Source: Nannobrachium achirus
Taxonomy: Eukaryota; Chordata; Actinopteri; Myctophiformes; Myctophidae
DNA length: 64,000 bases
Assembly (NCBI GenBank): GCA_963921795.1
Contig: OY997641.1
Span: 23,900,033-23,964,032, forward strand
Reading direction: 5' to 3'
Shown here: positions 47,037 to 64,000 of the stretch, one piece after another
Position numbering within the stretch: position 1 is the first letter of the stretch
How the letters are laid out: every line of letters begins with the position of its first letter
Program-made: the position numbers and the translations under genes
The notes under the pieces: generated by a model
Database searches by the model: none
Told to the model about the DNA's origin: nothing
The model's input: the letters and a program-made list of their open reading frames with translations, nothing else

Positions 47037-47740
47037 CTATCTTATTGCGACCGTAGGTCGCAGTTACTTGCACACTATCCAAACCTCCACCGGCTGTCCC
47101 TCCGTCACTCCCTCCGTCACTCCCTCCGTCACTCCCTCTGTCACACGTCACACGTCACACTTTTGCCCTGCTCATATCTCTGCAACCGTTGCCCCGATCC
47201 ATGCCAGATTTTGCACACACACTCCTTGCCTGCCAAACTACAACCTCCAAGGACCCCCGGAGTTTCGGGGACCCCCAGGTCCCTGGGGGACCCCCAGGTG
47301 TAAAAAATTACCAAATGTGCAAAAATGACCAAATGACCACCCCAACGGGGCTGCTCACGGGGCATTCCCGGGGACCACCCACTCCTGGTGCTCCAGAACG
47401 GATGCAAAAGTGGTGGCGCCCCCAGTGGAGGACCCCCTGCCACTGCAGCTCACATAAAATGCCGTAACTCGGGCTAGGAGCGACCGGGAGAGCCGGGGCC
47501 GGTACCTATTCGTCCGCCTTGGCGGCGAGGAGACCCCACCCCTCATTTCTCACATGGCCCTCTAGCGCCACCATGAGGCCGATTCAGATTTTGCCCTAAA
47601 ATCACGAAAATCACTACACAGTATGTCTACACTCATGTCAACAACATGGATCAGGAAGATTTTGGAAAAACACATTTTTGCTCTATTTATGGAGATAAGC
47701 GACCAACGGTCGCTTATCTCCCGATTAGGGAGTCTTACTG
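47037..47740. mobile_element. Hairpin-ended repeat of about 700 bp
   Basis: The left end has the small stem TGCGACC-gta-GGTCGCA (47046-47062). The right end has a perfect 14-bp stem with a 3-base loop, GGAGATAAGCGACC (47691-47704) and its complement (47708-47721), followed by GGGAGTCTTACTGG. Between them are CCGTCACTC tandem units and a CTCTGCAACCGTTGCCCC segment common in fish repeats. Related to the elements at 45205 and 47905. Confidence 0.6.
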
Positions 47741-47904
47741 GTGTTTAGGATCATTCTTTCTTACTTCTCTGTTTTGAATTTTTGGCATAACACATCCATC
47801 ATGACTATCAGTTACTTCTGCACATTTTTGACACTGTTGCTAAAACATTATACCCATCTTAAGAGGTTTATCATACTACTGTTCTTCCTATTTTATTTAA
47901 TTCT

Positions 47905-48340
47905 CAAAGAGCATTATTGTGACCGTAGTTCACAGTTTACTATCAGAACCGTCACATCTTGACCGTATCTGTCCGGCGGACGGGTAACGCTTTTTGTTGA
48001 TTGACTCTCACACTCTGACATCACGCTCTGACATCACTGTGGTGTCATGGGAACAAATCCCTTTTATTGCCATATATGCATGGAGATATGGAGATCCCTG
48101 TGATGCCAGGGGAACCAAATCCCCTTTAAGCCCATATATGGAGATCCCTGATGTCATCAATATTAAGCCCATATCTTTGATTGCCAATATATAATCAATG
48201 TGATGTCAGGGGAACCCAAATCCCTTTTATTGCCATATATGGAGATCCCTGTGATGCCAGGGGAACCAAATCCCCTTGGCCAGAAGGCCAAGACATGGCG
48301 CAACCTCGCTTTTTGCCTTTAGGCGTCTTACTGGTTATTA
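47905..48340. mobile_element. GTCTTACT-ended repeat, copy 2
   Basis: Starts TTATTGTGACCGTAGTTCAC (a decayed form of the stem at 47046), contains CTGACATCACTGTGGTGTCA, several GCCATATATGGAGATCCCTG units with two perfect CCATATATGG sites (48132, 48233), and ends TTTAGGCGTCTTACTGG. Confidence 0.55.
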
Positions 48341-49099
48341 TTATTATTATTATCTTGTAATATTGGATTGTTGCGTTAGCACAGTGTGCAGAACATGTCC
48401 CACCAACATTGCACTGCTTGTTCCTCTATGGGTATAAGTGACATTATGATTCTTGATGCTTGTATACAGTGTGTGTGTATTGCTCAGTGACAGTGGGTCA
48501 CTGAGCTAATTGTTCACCTCTGATTCATACACCTCTACACACTCCTATATACTCCATGTGTCATCTCTACTCTGTGTTTACTTGTAGGGTGGGTGGCACT
48601 GGTATAATGACAATGTCTGTTCTACCAGAAAGTCAACCGGTGTATAAACATGATGGAACATTTCAAAGTGCAATTTTTTTTATGTTAAAATAAATCAAAT
48701 GTATTTGTATGCAATTTCTTTTTCTGCAGGGGCCGATATTCCACTTAACCCTAAACTATAATTGAGTATTGTAATTACAACAAATACATTTGCAGGTTAC
48801 TGGTTACATTCTAACCTACAATGAACCCTAATGACAATACATATAACATATTTGGTTATTAAGCTACATGATTGGCTTTGAAATGTTTGTACACATTTTA
48901 TAGTACAATGTTCAACCAGCCGTACTGTACTGTACATGTAGAGAAGCACGTCTCATTGCCATTCGATCACATCACTGATTATTGATACACGATTTATGTC
49001 CCGATCAGAGAGAGCCTGTTTTTAGATATATCCCACGGTTACAAGAAAGGTGAATAAGTAAAATAGAATAAGCAAAGCTAACTTCTCTACTTTTACCAA

Positions 49100-49930
49100 T
49101 TACATTTGCAAATGGGACTCCACTTGGAAAAGTGGACAAATTCAAATATTTAGGATTCTGGCTTGATCCTCACCTCTCATTCAAGTCCCATATTACTATT
49201 GTTGTGCAGAAAATACATTTCCACCTGAGTCTCTCACCCTTTAGGTCAGAAAAAGAATCATCTCACACTCACAGTTAATGTTACCAATATTAGACTATGC
49301 TGACATTGTATATCAAAATACAACTGAAACAAGTCTCCATTACCACAATCTTTGCAGATTTATCTTGAGGTGTCCTTATAGAACCCACCATTGTACTATG
49401 TAAGAGTCACTTACTGGTTAACACCCAAATCTAAAAGACACTGGCTGCTGTTTGTTTTTAAAAGCATATACTTTAACTATCCACACTATATAGAACAATA
49501 TTTACATCCCTACAGCTCACCATACAACTCAAGTAGGTCGACATGCTTTTAAATATAAAGCCCCAGACGATTGGAACAATCTTCCCAGTTCCTTCAGATC
49601 CATTAACTCCTTGAATATCTTTAAAGCATGATGTATTTGTTGTATTGTTCTGTCTGTTGCAGGGGTTCTCAAACCTTTTTAGGCCGTGACCCCCAAAATA
49701 AACATATTTGAACTGGGGACCCCTACCCTGACAAGCACTTGGAATTGTACGTATTATATTTAATGTGACTCAGTTCCAGATAAATATTGTGAAAATAGCC
49801 GATCTGCATACTAACCCACTAAATAATTTTGGGACCCCACTTGGGGTCCCGACCCCAAGTTTGAGAACCACCGGTCTATTGTATTCTCTGTAGTTTTGTG
49901 TTAAGGACCAGGAGGAGGATACATCTCAAG
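49100..49930 (+). mobile_element. Decayed CR1/Rex1-like LINE 3' part
   Basis: Broken translations resemble the end of a LINE reverse transcriptase: a KFKYLGFWLDPHLSFKSHI block, then a weak WLTPKSKRHWLLF-like block. The tail (GGACCAGGAGGAGGATACAT, then CTCAAGGCG) is LINE-like. It contains stops and frameshifts and is interrupted by a hAT MITE. Confidence 0.6.
49660..49873. mobile_element. hAT MITE inside the LINE remnant
   Basis: CAGGGGTTCTCAAACC at the left and TTTGAGAACCACCG at the right, flanked by GTCTGTTG (49652-49659) and GTCTATTG (49874-49881), a 7/8 match for a hAT duplication. It contains a partial hairpin-module arm (AATAGCCGATCTGCATAC) near 49795. Confidence 0.8.
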
Positions 49931-50356
49931 GCGTTATACTTTCAATAAGGTATTATAATAATAATATTAATAGTAATATTAAACAAGCAATACTGAATAC
50001 AATAAACTTAGCCCTCCTCTGACTTGTAGTGGAGTGAGTGCACATCTGTCAAACGGACAGCGTGCAAGGTAGTCAAGGACAACACAGTGGGACACAGAGT
50101 GAGAGTGAAAGAGTGGCAAGGAGCAGAACAGAGGAGGCGGCAGTGCAGTGGTGACTGAGGAACAGGTCTGCCCGGTCCGCTAGCCTCCAATGACGACACA
50201 CCTGTTCCTGCTGGACTGGGAGGAGCCTAGGCAGCCAGGTGAACGCTCCTTAAATGACAGGAGGAGGAGAGGAGAAAGGAGGAAAGGATCTGCCAGTGCT
50301 GTACAGGGACTTAGAGGCTTGCACAGCGTGCACACACACACACAAGGTCTCCCAGG

Positions 50357-63853
<13,497 letters not shown>

Positions 63854-64000
63854 GTAAGAGGAGAACACAGCTTTTACCTGACTCAACTCACAGCAGCATT
63901 ATAATGGGGCAGCGACCATAGCTGAGTGTGTAGAGAAGCCGTCTGGGAATCTGAACGTCGCCTATCTGACCCTCGGCTCACCCAGTCTATTGGTTAAAGT

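Noticed and set aside
47741-47962. Small + strand frame between two repeats
   Set aside because: 73 codons, Phe/Leu-rich, AT-rich DNA, no similarity; likely chance.

Overview
The window is vertebrate and almost certainly teleost DNA. It has long introns with GT-AG splice sites, dense (TG)n/(CA)n microsatellites, tRNA-derived SINEs, hAT-like and TA-flanked miniature elements, a Helitron, a Tx1/L1-type LINE, and Tc1 fossils. Three host genes lie head to tail on the + strand: the 3' (HECT) part of smurf2 (13250-27951), the whole of ddx5 (33595-40648) and the 5' part of envoplakin, evpl (50357-63853, running off the right edge). I assembled exons by reading splice junctions; every junction keeps frame.

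Layout. 1-4622 is a LINE with an open endonuclease/reverse-transcriptase ORF. 4623-13249 is repeat-rich and most likely a smurf2 intron. 13250-27951 holds the last eight coding exons of smurf2 among long introns full of small transposons. About 28.0-30.4 kb is its 3' UTR. 30.6-31.9 kb holds decayed Tc1/mariner-type DNA transposons invaded by LINE tails. 33.45-40.98 kb is ddx5 with a TATA-like element, 13 coding exons and a poly(A) signal. 41-49.9 kb is gene-free and made of repeats. 50.0-64.0 kb carries evpl coding exons 1-13, with a Helitron, a minisatellite and several hAT-type elements in its introns.

The genes work in separate processes: SMURF2 is an E3 ubiquitin ligase of TGF-beta/BMP signalling, DDX5 a DEAD-box RNA helicase and Microprocessor cofactor, and envoplakin a desmosome and cornified-envelope plakin. 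As I recall it, smurf2 and ddx5 are also neighbours in the same relative orientation on human 17q; cep95, which lies between them in human, is not seen here.

Two observations stand out. First, the last part of the long ddx5 intron 11 folds into a hairpin whose 5' arm matches the first 16 bases of human miR-3064-5p and whose 3' arm ends exactly in the splice acceptor: a splice-site-overlapping microRNA in the gene of a Drosha cofactor. Second, a short palindromic module built on GATCTACAAGCTCACAACGC and its complement recurs at about twenty sites. It lies inside unrelated transposons and on its own, often at the centre of another palindrome, and looks like a tiny mobile hairpin. A third pattern is at least fifteen perfect CCATATATGG (CArG-box) palindromes carried by a Helitron and a second repeat family.
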